In this document: positions 17,078 through 26,697 of the stretch, piece by piece
Position numbering within the stretch: the first letter of the stretch is position 1
Layout of the letters: every line of letters begins with the position of its first letter
DNA from: Aeoliella sp052161615
Lineage (GTDB): Bacteria > Planctomycetota > Planctomycetia > Pirellulales > Lacipirellulaceae
Direction: 5' to 3'
Length of the DNA stretch: 64,000 nucleotides
Assembly: GCF_052161615.1 (NCBI RefSeq)
Contig: NZ_CP197417.1
Location: 1-64,000, forward strand
Made by a program: the position numbers and the translations under genes
Notes under the pieces: generated by a model
The model's input: the letters and a program-made list of their open reading frames with translations, nothing else
Told to the model about the DNA's origin: nothing
The model's database searches: none

Positions 17078-17285
17078 CGAACCAAGCCTCCAGCAATAGC
17101 GCGCACTCCGCGCAAACTCCAGGGTAGTCGGCACAGGCCCGAGGACCATGCGCCAAATGTTTTGGGGTGAACCTAGCCAATCCGCCTCAAGGTGTCACCA
17201 TCAGATAAGCGACTGGAGTGTAACCGAATCGGCGCCAGCAACGCCAGAGGTTTTTTGCAGGAGTTCGCGGGGGGACAAATTCCTC

Positions 17286-17351
17286 GTAGCCGGACTCGCA
17301 AGAGTTCGGGGATGGCTCCAGGACGGCCTGAACTCTTGCGAGTCCAGCTAC
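17286..17351. repeat. Inverted pair of family A hairpins
   Basis: 17286-17309 (core CCGGACTC-GCAA-GAGTTCGG) and its inverse at 17328-17351 (core CTGAACTC-TTGC-GAGTCCAG). In the second copy the outer C-G pair of the stem has become T-A on both sides, a compensatory change. The pair lies about 10 bases past the stop codon of bcp and may double as its terminator. Confidence 0.7.
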
Positions 17352-17360
17352 AAGAATGTG

Positions 17361-17834
17361 CTAGCTTAACTCCGCGAGCGCTTCGAGCACTTGCTGGTCG
17401 TGGCCGTCGACGCTCACGCGCTTCCACACCTTCGCCACTTTACCAGTGGCATCGATTAGGAAGGTGCTCCGCTGGATGCCCATCGACTTCTTGCCGTACA
17501 TGTTCTTCTCGCGCCACGCGCCGTACTTCTCGGCCACTTTGTGGTCGATGTCTGCTAGCAGCGGGAAGTTCAGCTCGTACTTGTCGCGGAACTTCACGTG
17601 GCTTTCCACCGAGTCGGCGCTCACCCCCAGAACGATGGCCCCCATCTTCTTCAGCTCCTTTTTCAGGTCGCGAAACGCACACGCTTCGCGGGTGCAGCCG
17701 GGAGTGTCGTCCTTGGGATAGAAATAAAGCACGATGGGCGAGCCGGCGAGGTCGGCGAGGCGAACCTTGGTGCCATCGTCCGCGGTCAGTGTAAAAGCGG
17801 GGGCTTTTTTGCCCTCTTCGATCCAGTCGGCCAT
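17361..17834 (-). CDS. bcp: Thioredoxin-dependent thiol peroxidase
   Basis: Atypical 2-Cys peroxiredoxin (PrxQ/Bcp) reducing hydroperoxides with thioredoxin. The motif TPGCTREACAFRD holds the peroxidatic Cys47 and the resolving Cys52 five residues later. The fold is complete (LYFYPKDDTPGC, SADSVESHVKFRDKYELNFPLLAD, RSTFLIDATGKV), and the length of 157 aa is normal. The ATG at 17834 starts the family sequence (MADWIEEGKKAPAF); the frame beyond it has no homology. Transcribed away from rsfS. Confidence 0.93.
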   Translation of the reverse strand: MADWIEEGKKAPAFTLTADDGTKVRLADLAGSPIVLYFYPKDDTPGCTREACAFRDLKKELKKMGAIVLGVSADSVESHVKFRDKYELNFPLLADIDHKVAEKYGAWREKNMYGKKSMGIQRSTFLIDATGKVAKVWKRVSVDGHDQQVLEALAELS

Positions 17835-17982
17835 GGCGGTTCCTCGGGCAAATTGGTGCAAATGATGGGGTAAACAGAGCATTCTAGCCCCCAAGTGCCG
17901 CCTGCCCAGCCATCCGCTCGATTGTTCCGGACGCCCTCGTGAGATAAGATAAATAGCTTAGAAAACCCTGCTCCCCCCACCC

Positions 17983-18465
17983 ATGAACGTCGTCAGCCCG
18001 TTGATCGAAACACCCATCGCCACCCGCGAATCGCAATCCGACCGCAGCCTGCAGCTCGCCATGGCTGCCGCGCGTACCGCCGAAGACAATCGCGGCCAGA
18101 ACATCACGGTGCTTGACCTCCGAGGCGTCACGCCCGAGTTCGACTACTTCGTCATCGCGACGGGTAACAGCCGCCGGCAGCTCCACGCCATCAGCGAAGA
18201 AATCGATCGCTGCCTGGAGAAGGACCTGAACGACAAACGGATGGGCCTCGAAGGCTACAGCGAGAGCCGATGGATTCTGTTGGACTACGGGTCGGTCGTC
18301 GTGCATCTGTTCGACGGCGAAACTCGCGAATACTACGCCCTCGAAGATCTATGGGACGGCGCGGTCCGCGTGCCGTTGCCCTGGGATAAAGAGAAGCCAG
18401 CCGAGTCCGTGTCCGAAGTGATCGCTGCCGAAGATGCGATTGAAGAGGCCGTCGACGAAGAGTAA
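17983..18465 (+). CDS. rsfS: Ribosomal silencing factor RsfS
   Basis: Binds L14 of the 50S subunit and blocks subunit joining in stationary phase. The DUF143 core is clear: NITVLDLRGVTPEFDYFVIATGNSRRQLHAI, then EGYSESRWILLDYGSVVVHLFDGETREYYALEDLWDGA. The family body starts at about residue 23. The N-terminal 20 residues are variable and the last 30 are acidic. In many bacteria it adjoins nadD, which is absent here; argS lies 204 bases downstream on the same strand. Confidence 0.92.
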   Translation: MNVVSPLIETPIATRESQSDRSLQLAMAAARTAEDNRGQNITVLDLRGVTPEFDYFVIATGNSRRQLHAISEEIDRCLEKDLNDKRMGLEGYSESRWILLDYGSVVVHLFDGETREYYALEDLWDGAVRVPLPWDKEKPAESVSEVIAAEDAIEEAVDEE

Positions 18466-18669
18466 GACGGTGGGCCACTCGCCCCGATAGTGCTCTGCCC
18501 GCCGGAGCTTCTACTGCCTTAGGTCCCTAGCTCGATCGTAAACACGTTCGATGCTTGTTAGGATACTCTCTCGGAATTTGCCCACGACGCCCTGCTGGTT
18601 CCGACGGTATGGATCCAGTGGCAAAGTCTGCGATCGGCATTCCCCCTTCCAACTTCCCCCCTTGGTGTC

Positions 18670-20640
18670 ATGAACTTCCTCGCCGAACTTCGTCAACGAT
18701 TTGCCCACAGCCTCGCGTCGCTCGATGGATTCACGGGCGACGTGGCCCCCGTGCTGGAGCTCATTCGTCCCAGCACCGACGTGAAGTTCGGCGACTACCA
18801 GGCCAACTGTGCGATGCCACTGGGGAAGCAGCTCGGCAAGGCACCGCGTGACATCGCCGCGATGCTGGTCGAGAAGCTCGACGTCGCCGATCTGTGCGAC
18901 ACTCCCGACATTGCCGGCCCGGGGTTCATTAACCTCAAGATCAAGGACTCGGCGATCACCGCCGCGCTCGCCGCCGCGGCTGCGGACGCGGTGCATCTGG
19001 GGGTTCCTCAAACCAAGCATCCGCGGACGGTGGTGGTCGACTACTCGTCCCCCAACGTCGCGAAGCCGATGCACGTGGGTCACATTCGCTCGACCGTCAT
19101 CGGTGCGGCGATTGCCAATGTCCTGCGGTTCCTCGGCCACCGCGTGATCACCGACAACCACATCGGCGACTGGGGTACCCAGTTCGGCATGATCATCTAC
19201 GGCTACAAGCACTTCGCCGACGAAGCCGCGATTGCCAAGGAGCCCGTCGCCGAGTTGAGCCGCCTTTATCGCTTGGTCAACACGCTGGTCGAATACCACG
19301 CGGCGAAGAACAATGATCTCCCCGCACTGATCGAACGGATCGCGAAGCAAGAACAAATCGTCGCGACGCTCACGAGCGCGGAACCAACGGGTGACAAGAA
19401 GGCCGACAAGGAAGCGGCGAAGAAGCAGAAGCAAGCCGAGTCCACGCTCGTCGAACTAAAGGGCGAGAAGGCCTCGGTGGAGAAGAAGATCGCCGCGGTC
19501 GATGGCGACAAAACGCTCGCGCCACTCGCCGCCGCGCATCCAACGATCGGCCGGTCGGTGCTCGACGAGACCGCCAAGCTCCACTCGGGCGATGCAACGA
19601 ACAAGCAGCTGTGGGAGCAGTTTCTCCCCGCGTGCCTCGACGAGATCCAAAAGACCTACGACCGATTGAACGTCACGTTCGACCACGCGTTGGGCGAGAG
19701 CTTCTACCACGATCGCCTTGCCGCGGTGGTGGACGACCTCGTCGCGCGGGGTCTCGCCACCGAAAGCGACGGGGCGATGTGCGTGTTCCTCGAAGGCCAA
19801 GCCGCGCCGTTCATCGTTCGCAAGCAGGACGGCGCGTTTCTGTACTCCACCACCGACCTCGCGACCATTGCCTACCGACTCGAAGAGTGGCAGCCCGACG
19901 CCATTCTCTACGTCGTCGACCATCGCCAGAGCCTGCACTTCGAACAGTTGTTCGCCACCGCCCGAAAGAGCGGCTGCGAGAACGTCGAACTCCAGCACGT
20001 CAGCTTCGGCACCGTGCTCGGCGAAGATGGCAAGCCGTACAAAACGCGAAGTGGCTCGGCCGTCGGACTGATGGGCCTCTTGGACGAAGCAGTGACTCGC
20101 GCCCGTGCCATCGCCGACGAGAGTCCCGTGCTCACCGATGACACCGAACGGGGCGAAGTCGCCGAACGCATCGGCATCGGTGCCATCAAGTACGCCGACC
20201 TCGCCCACAACCGCACCAGCGACTACGTCTTCAGCTACGACAAGATGCTGGCCATGACCGGCAATACCGCCGCCTACATGCAGTACAGCTACGCCCGCGT
20301 CCGGGGCATCTTCGAGAAAGCCGGCGTTACGCGCGACGAAGCGCTCGTCGGGGCGACGGGCATCCAGCTCGACGCGCCCGAAGAGCGGGCACTCGGCATG
20401 GCACTACTTCGCTTCGCCGAAGCACTCGACAAAGTGGCGGAAGACTACCGCCCTAATCACCTGACCGCTTACCTGTTTGAACTGGCGAGCGCGTATGCCT
20501 CGTTCTTCCAGAACTGCCCGGTGATCAAAGCCGACTCGCCCGAGTCGCGAACCAGTCGACTCGCGCTCTGCGCGCTCACCGCCCGCACGCTGGAGGTGGG
20601 GCTAGGGCTGCTCGGCATCGAGTGCGTCGAGCGCATGTAA
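18670..20640 (+). CDS. argS: Arginyl-tRNA synthetase
   Basis: Class I synthetase charging tRNA-Arg. The HIGH equivalent is HVGH (within SSPNVAKPMHVGHIRSTVIG), and the arginyl-type signature LGEDGKPYKTRSG replaces KMSKS as is normal for ArgS. The C-terminal DALR anticodon-binding domain ends LGIECVERM. At 656 aa it is about 80 longer than E. coli ArgS. The surplus is a Lys/Glu/Ala-rich, coiled-coil-like insert at about residues 230-290 (KKADKEAAKKQKQ...), common in planctomycete and some other ArgS. It converges on the protease gene downstream. Confidence 0.95.
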   Translation: MNFLAELRQRFAHSLASLDGFTGDVAPVLELIRPSTDVKFGDYQANCAMPLGKQLGKAPRDIAAMLVEKLDVADLCDTPDIAGPGFINLKIKDSAITAALAAAAADAVHLGVPQTKHPRTVVVDYSSPNVAKPMHVGHIRSTVIGAAIANVLRFLGHRVITDNHIGDWGTQFGMIIYGYKHFADEAAIAKEPVAELSRLYRLVNTLVEYHAAKNNDLPALIERIAKQEQIVATLTSAEPTGDKKADKEAAKKQKQAESTLVELKGEKASVEKKIAAVDGDKTLAPLAAAHPTIGRSVLDETAKLHSGDATNKQLWEQFLPACLDEIQKTYDRLNVTFDHALGESFYHDRLAAVVDDLVARGLATESDGAMCVFLEGQAAPFIVRKQDGAFLYSTTDLATIAYRLEEWQPDAILYVVDHRQSLHFEQLFATARKSGCENVELQHVSFGTVLGEDGKPYKTRSGSAVGLMGLLDEAVTRARAIADESPVLTDDTERGEVAERIGIGAIKYADLAHNRTSDYVFSYDKMLAMTGNTAAYMQYSYARVRGIFEKAGVTRDEALVGATGIQLDAPEERALGMALLRFAEALDKVAEDYRPNHLTAYLFELASAYASFFQNCPVIKADSPESRTSRLALCALTARTLEVGLGLLGIECVERM

Positions 20641-20649
20641 TCGAGCCGT

Positions 20650-20705
20650 AGTGGGTGGGACGAGGCAACCCCGATCATCGGCCTCGGAGAGGCCTCCCAC
20701 AATTC
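20650..20705. terminator. Possible bidirectional terminator between argS and the protease gene
   Basis: GTGGGA near 20652 pairs with TCCCAC near 20697, with an inner GGCCTC-GGA-GAGGCC stem at about 20680-20694. It lies between two converging genes, which suits a shared terminator, although no strong T-run follows either side. Position and structure only. Confidence 0.4.
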
Positions 20706-20726
20706 TAGAGTAGGGGCCAGCAGTTC

Positions 20727-22595
20727 TCAGAATCCGCGCAGCCCTCTGCCGAGCGATCGCCCGAAGCTCCACGTCTTCGCGAACACTTCGTCAGCCGCTT
20801 CGGTGCTCTTCACCTCGTCATGATCCGCCACCGAACGTCGCGACTCGCCGCGGCGGGCGTCCCGCTCGCTGTGCCGCGCGAGGCGTGACTCGTTGGCGGG
20901 AGTTGTGGCCTGCGTTTCGGCGCTGTTCGTCGGCTCGGCTTCGTCGGCGATCTCCGTGGTCTGTGCACTGGGGCCCGCCACGAGTCCGTCAAACCCCGCG
21001 AGGTTGATGCCGCCATCGTTGATCGCGGCGGGTGCTTCGGGTGCCATTTCCACCGCGACTGGCTCGACATCGCCAATCACCGCGGCTAGAGAACCGGACG
21101 TCTTCCCAAAATTTGCTTTCCACTCCGCGTAGTCGACCTGGTCGACCTTGCCATCGCCATTGGCGTCGCCGGGTGCGTAGGGCTGAAGCCCCGGGCGGCC
21201 GAAATTGTCTCGCCACAGCGAGAAGTCTGCTAGGCCCACCGATCCATCGCCGTTGAAGTCGCCCGCCAACAGGCCCACACTGCTAATGCCCTGCTGCACC
21301 AAAATCCGATAGAGCTGTGCGGCGTTGGCATCGCCCGTGACGCGAAGGTAGTAAGTCCCCGCGCGTGGCAAGTTGACGCCACGCAGCACCTCGGTCCCGC
21401 CGAGCCCCGCACTGTCCGCCGTGGCGAGCAAGCTGGTGCCGTTGGTGTCGAACAGTTCGAGCTTCAGGTCGTTCTGGGCTTTGGCGTTGAACGACTGCTG
21501 CGAGTCGATCGAATAAGTCGGCCCCTCCGCCGACACCGAGATCGTCACTTGAGTTGCCTTGGTGACCGTGAATCGGAAGTAATCGACATCCGAGTCGTCG
21601 TCGATGCTTACGAAGTTGGTTTGCGTTGGCTCGATACGCGTCGAGTTCATCACCGTACCCACGCCGAGCGACTGCCCCGTGCCGAGCGTTCCGAGGTGCG
21701 TTGCGTACGCGACGGTGTCGTTGCCGTTCCCTTCTTCGAGTGGGTCTCCGTAGCCGCGATGGACGGCTAGAACTTCGTTGAACTGCGGTCCATCGAAGGC
21801 AGCGGAGGCCACGCTTTCCATGAGCTTGGTGCCGTTGTTCGGCGTGACGTGCTTGAGTCCCTTGGTGTGACCGACCTCATGGGCGAGGAGGTTGCGGAGC
21901 CGCAGCGAGTTATTCGCGGTGTTGTTAAAGTAGGTCTCCGAGGTATCGAGCACCACGTCCCCAAAGTTGGGCTGGAACGCGTACGCTAGATTTCCCCCAG
22001 AGCCATCGATCGCGTGCCCCGAGAGTCGCACATCGCCACGCGTTCCCAGCACCCCATAGGGCATGGAGAACTGCATGAACGCCATGCCATCGTCGTTCGG
22101 CTCGTAGACGTAGTCGATGCCCGAGATCGCTTCCCAGCGATCAAACACGCTCTGGACGATCGGGAACCAAGGCCTTCGCGTGTAGTCGGTTCCGCCCGGC
22201 CCCGCTCCGTAAAGATTGTCGAGAAACGCCACAAGATTGCTGCCCGACGTCTCCTCGCCAGCATACCCGTGGATCGAAGTGCCATCGGGGACGATGCTCC
22301 ACGTTAGCACTGTCGCCTCGCCCTGCGACATGCCGAAGCCCGCGGTGGCGGTGTAGTTCCATCGCGAAGAGTCGGTGAAGCCAACGAGCGCGGCTAGCGC
22401 GAGATCCTCTTCCGCATGGTCGTCGCCGCTCATGACCTCCAGCGGCGTGTCGGGTGCCCACTGCGCGTCGGCGGCGAGCATCGTCCGTGATTCTAAATGC
22501 TCGCACCGCAGCGGGCGCGCACGCTTTGCGAGTCGTCTACCGCGGCTCGCGGATCGCTCGTGCGAACCGCCAGCCGTTCTGCCAAGTTTCTTCAT
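20727..22595 (-). CDS. Secreted matrixin-like metalloprotease with dockerin-like repeats
   Basis: 622 aa. The N-terminus has a basic stretch followed by RPLRCEHLESRTMLAAD, the LExRxxL-type leader common on large planctomycete surface proteins. The catalytic zinc motif HEVGHTKGLKH (H-E-x-x-H-x-x-G-x-x-H) is at about residue 236, within a matrixin-type domain. A bacterial pre-peptidase-like beta domain follows (VDYFRFTVTKATQVTISV). From about 445 there is a pair of EF-hand-like dockerin type I repeats (GDFNGDGSVGLADFSLW, GDANGDGKVDQVDYAEW). The tail is polar. Start 22595 has GGAG 7 bases upstream. It is probably cell-surface anchored; substrate unknown. Confidence 0.85.
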   Translation of the reverse strand: MKKLGRTAGGSHERSASRGRRLAKRARPLRCEHLESRTMLAADAQWAPDTPLEVMSGDDHAEEDLALAALVGFTDSSRWNYTATAGFGMSQGEATVLTWSIVPDGTSIHGYAGEETSGSNLVAFLDNLYGAGPGGTDYTRRPWFPIVQSVFDRWEAISGIDYVYEPNDDGMAFMQFSMPYGVLGTRGDVRLSGHAIDGSGGNLAYAFQPNFGDVVLDTSETYFNNTANNSLRLRNLLAHEVGHTKGLKHVTPNNGTKLMESVASAAFDGPQFNEVLAVHRGYGDPLEEGNGNDTVAYATHLGTLGTGQSLGVGTVMNSTRIEPTQTNFVSIDDDSDVDYFRFTVTKATQVTISVSAEGPTYSIDSQQSFNAKAQNDLKLELFDTNGTSLLATADSAGLGGTEVLRGVNLPRAGTYYLRVTGDANAAQLYRILVQQGISSVGLLAGDFNGDGSVGLADFSLWRDNFGRPGLQPYAPGDANGDGKVDQVDYAEWKANFGKTSGSLAAVIGDVEPVAVEMAPEAPAAINDGGINLAGFDGLVAGPSAQTTEIADEAEPTNSAETQATTPANESRLARHSERDARRGESRRSVADHDEVKSTEAADEVFAKTWSFGRSLGRGLRGF

Positions 22596-22972
22596 CCAAT
22601 TCTCCCTTGGTCCCGCAAGGCGAAGGGCGATTTCATTGCCCCGAGAATGTTGTAAGTGCGCACCGTTCACCAGAACTGGTTAACGCGGTGAGCTGTGAGA
22701 GGTCGAAACAGACGGCGTCCGTTCGAACCGCCTCGGGGCTCTCTATTCCGCAGAGAGAAGCTGATGAGGTAGACGAGTTATAACGAACTGCCGCGAAAAG
22801 GCCAGCATCTTTTGACGAAATCTTCCGCAAGGGACAACCCCAGATGCCCGGGGACGTTCAAAACATTCCTTTTCGAGAAAACTGGAGCCCTTCTGTAAAT
22901 CCTTCTGAACAGCGAAGGGAAATAATCTTGCGGATTGCCGACCGAGCGCGACTGCCCGGCCATTTACTCGTA

Positions 22973-23357
22973 GCCCGATTCGCCAGGGCTGGGACAACTC
23001 GGAACGTAGTTGAACAGAAGAGAGAGTTCTCGGCTCGCGAATCATGCAGAGGGTCGCGAAAAATTGGGGAATGAACAAAAGAGAACGAAGGAAACGAAGT
23101 GGGTAGCCAGAAGAACAGGAGGCAGCAGAGAGAACGGAGAAGCGGGACGAAGCAATCTCTTTATCAGGGTGGCGCTACGGCTCGTCCCTCGCCTCCGCTG
23201 CCCTTCGCTCTGAAGTCATTCCACCTCGTGGAATGTTAAAAGTTCTTTCCCTTCTTCGTTCTCTCTGCTGCCTTCTGTTCTCTTTTCTCCCCTTCTTTCT
23301 TAGTTCTCTTCGTTACCTTCTGTTCAATACGCCCCGAATTCTGGCGAATCCGGCTAC
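22973..23357. repeat. Gene-less A-D composite repeat with an internal hairpin
   Basis: This is the repeat-bearing part of a 760-base gap with no convincing gene (22596-23353). A degenerate family A end at 22973 and an inverted family A end at 23334-23357 (core CCGAATTC-TGGC-GAATCCGG) enclose family D arms. The best arm pair is 23114-23142 (AACAGGAGGCAGCAGAGAG onward) and its inverse at 23251-23279, 27 of 29 identical. A degenerate piece of the family G repeat (GGCGCTACGGCTCGTCCC) sits in the loop near 23167. A further D copy ends at about 23325 (TTCTGTTCAA). I see nothing in 22596-22970. Confidence 0.6.
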
Positions 23358-24454
23358 GAGGACACCTTCGGGACTCGCCCGCGCAAGTACAGATCGCCGG
23401 CGGTTTGCTCGATTACAACGTCTTCCAGTTGTATCGCGGCGCCCATATCGCTGATTCCTAGTCCCTCGATCGGACTACGGGCACCCGAGCCGCCGACGAG
23501 TTTGGGGGCGATGAATGCATGCACTTCGTCTACCACGCGGGCGTCGAACAGCGCGCCGAGCACTTGCCCGCCACCCTCGCACAGCACGTTGGTCATTCGC
23601 CGTCGGCCTAGCTCCGCAAGCAGCTCGGTGATCTGCGCCAGGTGATCGCCGCGTCGAATCAGCAACAGCTCGCCCCCGCGGCTCGTCAGCCAGTCGTACT
23701 CGCCGGCATCTGGTTCACGTGACTGGACGACCATCAGCGGGGCTTGGTCGATGGTGCTTGCTAGCTGACTCCCCTCGTCGAGCCCACCGAGGACAATCCG
23801 CGTCGCCACGCGCGGACCCGATGGGCGCGCCGTGAGCATCGGGTTGTCGACGTTCGCGGTGCGCGAACCAACCACAATCGCATCCACGCGCCCACGAAGT
23901 TCGTGGACTCGCGCGCGCGACACTTCGTTCGTAATCCACTGGCTTGAGCCGGTGTGCGTAGCGATCTTGCCATCGAGTGTCATCGCCCACTTCGCGATCA
24001 CCCACGGCACGCCGGTCGTGGTGAGTTTGAGGTAGGGAGCGAGCAGCTCTCGCGCCTCCTGCTCCATGATTCCGACTTCGCACTCGATGCCCGCGGCACG
24101 GAGTTGCTCGAATCCACCACCTTGCACCTTCGGAAACGGATCGGCCACCGCGGCGACCACGCGTGCGATACCCGCCGCGATTACGGCTTCGGTGCAGGGA
24201 GGGGTCTTTCCGGTGTGGCAGCAAGGCTCAAGCGTCACGTACAATGTCGCGCCGCGAGCTCGCTCGCCTGCCTGCGCGAGGGCGTGGACCTCGGCGTGAG
24301 GCCCACCAAACTGCTGGTGCCAACCCTCGCCAACGATCTCTCCCCCCGCCACCACGACGGCCCCGACCATCGGATTCGGCTCGACATGCCCCTCGGCTCG
24401 CTTGGCGAGTTCGAGGGCACGCTGAATGTAGATTGTGTCGGAGGAGGAACTCAA
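23354..24454 (-). CDS. ribD: Bifunctional riboflavin biosynthesis deaminase/reductase
   Basis: Catalyses the second and third steps of riboflavin synthesis. The N-terminal deaminase has HAEVHAL (His53, Glu55) and PCCHTGKTPPC for zinc. The C-terminal reductase has KWAMTLDGKIATHTGSSQWI, VDAIVVGSRTANVDNPMLTAR and LCEGGGQVLGAL. Length of 366 aa is typical. No ATG precedes the conserved N-terminus; the likely start is TTG at 24454, 12 bases after the stop of the upstream SEC-C gene, so the two form an operon and may be translationally coupled. Other rib genes are not nearby. The 3' end overlaps the last bases of a family A repeat. Confidence 0.94.
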   Translation of the reverse strand: MSSSSDTIYIQRALELAKRAEGHVEPNPMVGAVVVAGGEIVGEGWHQQFGGPHAEVHALAQAGERARGATLYVTLEPCCHTGKTPPCTEAVIAAGIARVVAAVADPFPKVQGGGFEQLRAAGIECEVGIMEQEARELLAPYLKLTTTGVPWVIAKWAMTLDGKIATHTGSSQWITNEVSRARVHELRGRVDAIVVGSRTANVDNPMLTARPSGPRVATRIVLGGLDEGSQLASTIDQAPLMVVQSREPDAGEYDWLTSRGGELLLIRRGDHLAQITELLAELGRRRMTNVLCEGGGQVLGALFDARVVDEVHAFIAPKLVGGSGARSPIEGLGISDMGAAIQLEDVVIEQTAGDLYLRGRVPKVSS

Positions 24455-24466
24455 AGCAGCAGGTTC

Positions 24467-26593
24467 TCAGTCGGGGGTCCAAAGTTTGCCTTTGCCCGCG
24501 GCTGCGGTCTCGCCGCCGGGGGTCCAGATGCCCGGCTCGGAATGCGCTCCCGCCTGTGCGCCCACGGCGGCAGCAGGGATTCGCGACGGAGCTTGCATCG
24601 GAGCGTCTGCCGGAATCGCACCGATCATGTACAGCAGCTGGTAAATCTGCTGGGCGATCTCGGGTTCGTTCATGTGCTCGTCGCGCAGGTGAGCGAGCGT
24701 GCGATTCGCGCCCTCCGAGTTGTTCTCGGCGATGTGCAATTGCAGCTCCAGCAAATCCCAAGGCCCGGTGGACTCGCCCTGCGACTCGGCCCACTCGCGG
24801 GCCTCGTCCAGCACCGCGATCGCGGCCTCGGAATCTTCTTCGAGCGTGAAGAGTTGCTCGTACAACTTGAGGCGCGGAATGTAGTTCGTGCCGAAGCCAT
24901 CGCGACGAAGTCCCTCGCGTGCCACGGCCTTCAGGCCATTCGTGGCGTGGACCAGCACGCACCGCTTGTAGAGTGTCGCCAGGTCCTCGTCCGAGAGTCC
25001 ACTGAGATCGATCCGACCAATGCGAACCACTGGCACGCTGTTGGCGTCCACCGAGTCGGCGGCGATCGATTCGTGGGCGGGGAGTCCGAGGTCGCTACGT
25101 AGCTTCGCGAACGTCTCCTCAAACCCAGCGTTTGCCGACCCGTTCTCTAGGAGCAGCAGCTCCGAGAGCAAAGGCAGGCGGAGTTCTTCAATGCCGGCCG
25201 CTTCGCGGGGCGACTTGCCACCGAGGGCCGCCCGCGGCGTGTTGGGCCAGCGATCGAGCAGCGCGGCTCTGCGCTCTTCCGTCAAAAGCTCGCGACGCTT
25301 CGCCGCGGGGGTGTTGGCTGGCAGGTGCCACCGCCAACTCAGTGCGGCGTCGTTGCCGCGTGGCGACATGCCGAGGTCGACCTCGTCGTTCTTCTCGCCC
25401 AGCGAGTCGCCGAGCAACTGCTTGAGTGTCTCGATCGCCGTATCGAGCTTCTCGTCCTTGTCGGTCACCAATTCTACGCGCTCGGGACGATCGGTCTGAC
25501 GACCATAATGCGAAACGAAACCCAAAACGTGCGGCACCGTGTCGCGAGTGAGATCGGCACCATTCTCAGGCACGGGGCGGTCGAGCAGCATGTAGTAGCC
25601 ACGCGGCTTGGGACCCTCGAACGATTCGAGCTCTTCCTGCGACAGTTGCAGCGGCTGGATTTGCTTGCTCGCCGTGAGTTGCTCGATGAGCGAGTCTTCG
25701 TTCGTGATGCCATACACCAACCGCAGCGTGTGAGGCGACTCCTCTTGGATCTCGGTGTCGACCAACTGTGCCAGGGCCTCGGCTTCCACGGCGTCGGTCA
25801 GCGGAATGTCCTGACGAGCGTAGAGTCGCATGCCTGCCGCGAAGTTCTTGCGATCGCCCAAGTAGCCCGACAGCAGCGCGCGATTGTAAAAGAACAGCGG
25901 TGTGTCGAGGTGGTCGGGCAGGATATCGTCGAGCTCCTCAGCCGCCGCACGCCACTTGCCGGCTGCTGCCATCCGCTGCACCATTTGCATCGCGCTCGCG
26001 GCGGGGTGCTCGGCGGGGAGGCTGCGAAGCGCGAGGCGATCGCGCAATAGCAGCGGCAAGCCACTCACTTGGTTCATCCGCACGAGGAGCTCGAGCGCGC
26101 GATGATCGTGACCACCCGCCACCGCTTCGTAGAGCCACAGGTGCGCACGAGCCGCGACGACATCGCCCACCAGGAGCAGTGCATGGCCGACGCTACCGAT
26201 GGCTTCGAGCACACGTTGAGGCAAGTTCGTCTCAACGCGGTCGAGGGCCGATTGCAGGGCGTAGACGGCCTCGGTGGTTTCGCCACGGTCGGCCAGCAGC
26301 ATCGCGTGGTGGGCGTGGGCCGAGGGGCTGTCGGGGTGGGCTTTGACGAACTCGGTGACCGTATGCTCCGCCGCCTCGTGCTCGCCGAGCGACAGCTGCA
26401 GCATCGCTTGCAGGTCGAGCAGCGACGCCCGACCGGGCTGCTTGGCCAGGGTCTGCTCGACGTGCCGCAGGGCGGCGCGGGGCTGATCGCCCTCGATCAT
26501 GCGGTGGATTTTCTCGATTTCGCCGATCAGGTCGGAGCAGCAGAACTTGAGTTTCTTGCCGCTACCGCAGGGGCACAGAGTATATGGATCCAT
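24467..26593 (-). CDS. SEC-C zinc motif and TPR-like repeat protein
   Basis: 708 aa. The extreme N-terminus LCPCGSGKKLKFCC is a SEC-C zinc-binding motif, as on SecA tails and many regulatory proteins. Helical TPR-like repeats follow over about residues 30-260 (AALRHVEQTLAKQPGRASLLDLQAMLQLSLGEHEAAEH and onward), then a long helical region without a family I recognise. The C-terminus is again TPR-like before a low-complexity Pro/Gly/Ala tail. No enzymatic motif is visible. It is upstream of and probably cotranscribed with ribD. Confidence 0.75.
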   Translation of the reverse strand: MDPYTLCPCGSGKKLKFCCSDLIGEIEKIHRMIEGDQPRAALRHVEQTLAKQPGRASLLDLQAMLQLSLGEHEAAEHTVTEFVKAHPDSPSAHAHHAMLLADRGETTEAVYALQSALDRVETNLPQRVLEAIGSVGHALLLVGDVVAARAHLWLYEAVAGGHDHRALELLVRMNQVSGLPLLLRDRLALRSLPAEHPAASAMQMVQRMAAAGKWRAAAEELDDILPDHLDTPLFFYNRALLSGYLGDRKNFAAGMRLYARQDIPLTDAVEAEALAQLVDTEIQEESPHTLRLVYGITNEDSLIEQLTASKQIQPLQLSQEELESFEGPKPRGYYMLLDRPVPENGADLTRDTVPHVLGFVSHYGRQTDRPERVELVTDKDEKLDTAIETLKQLLGDSLGEKNDEVDLGMSPRGNDAALSWRWHLPANTPAAKRRELLTEERRAALLDRWPNTPRAALGGKSPREAAGIEELRLPLLSELLLLENGSANAGFEETFAKLRSDLGLPAHESIAADSVDANSVPVVRIGRIDLSGLSDEDLATLYKRCVLVHATNGLKAVAREGLRRDGFGTNYIPRLKLYEQLFTLEEDSEAAIAVLDEAREWAESQGESTGPWDLLELQLHIAENNSEGANRTLAHLRDEHMNEPEIAQQIYQLLYMIGAIPADAPMQAPSRIPAAAVGAQAGAHSEPGIWTPGGETAAAGKGKLWTPD

Positions 26594-26697
26594 CTAGGCT
26601 GGCCGTCGAAGGGGGATGACTTGAATTGAAAGTAGCCCTGCATTGTACCCCACCCGGCGGGGCGTTCACCACCCGTGGAACCGGGCATTTCGGGGTG

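Noticed and set aside
22743..23078. Minus-strand open frame of 111 codons in the gap before ribD
   Set aside because: No homology or ribosome binding site, and it runs into repeat sequence.
23954..25102. Plus-strand open frame (382 codons) spanning ribD and the SEC-C gene
   Set aside because: It crosses two well-supported minus-strand genes and has no recognisable domain.
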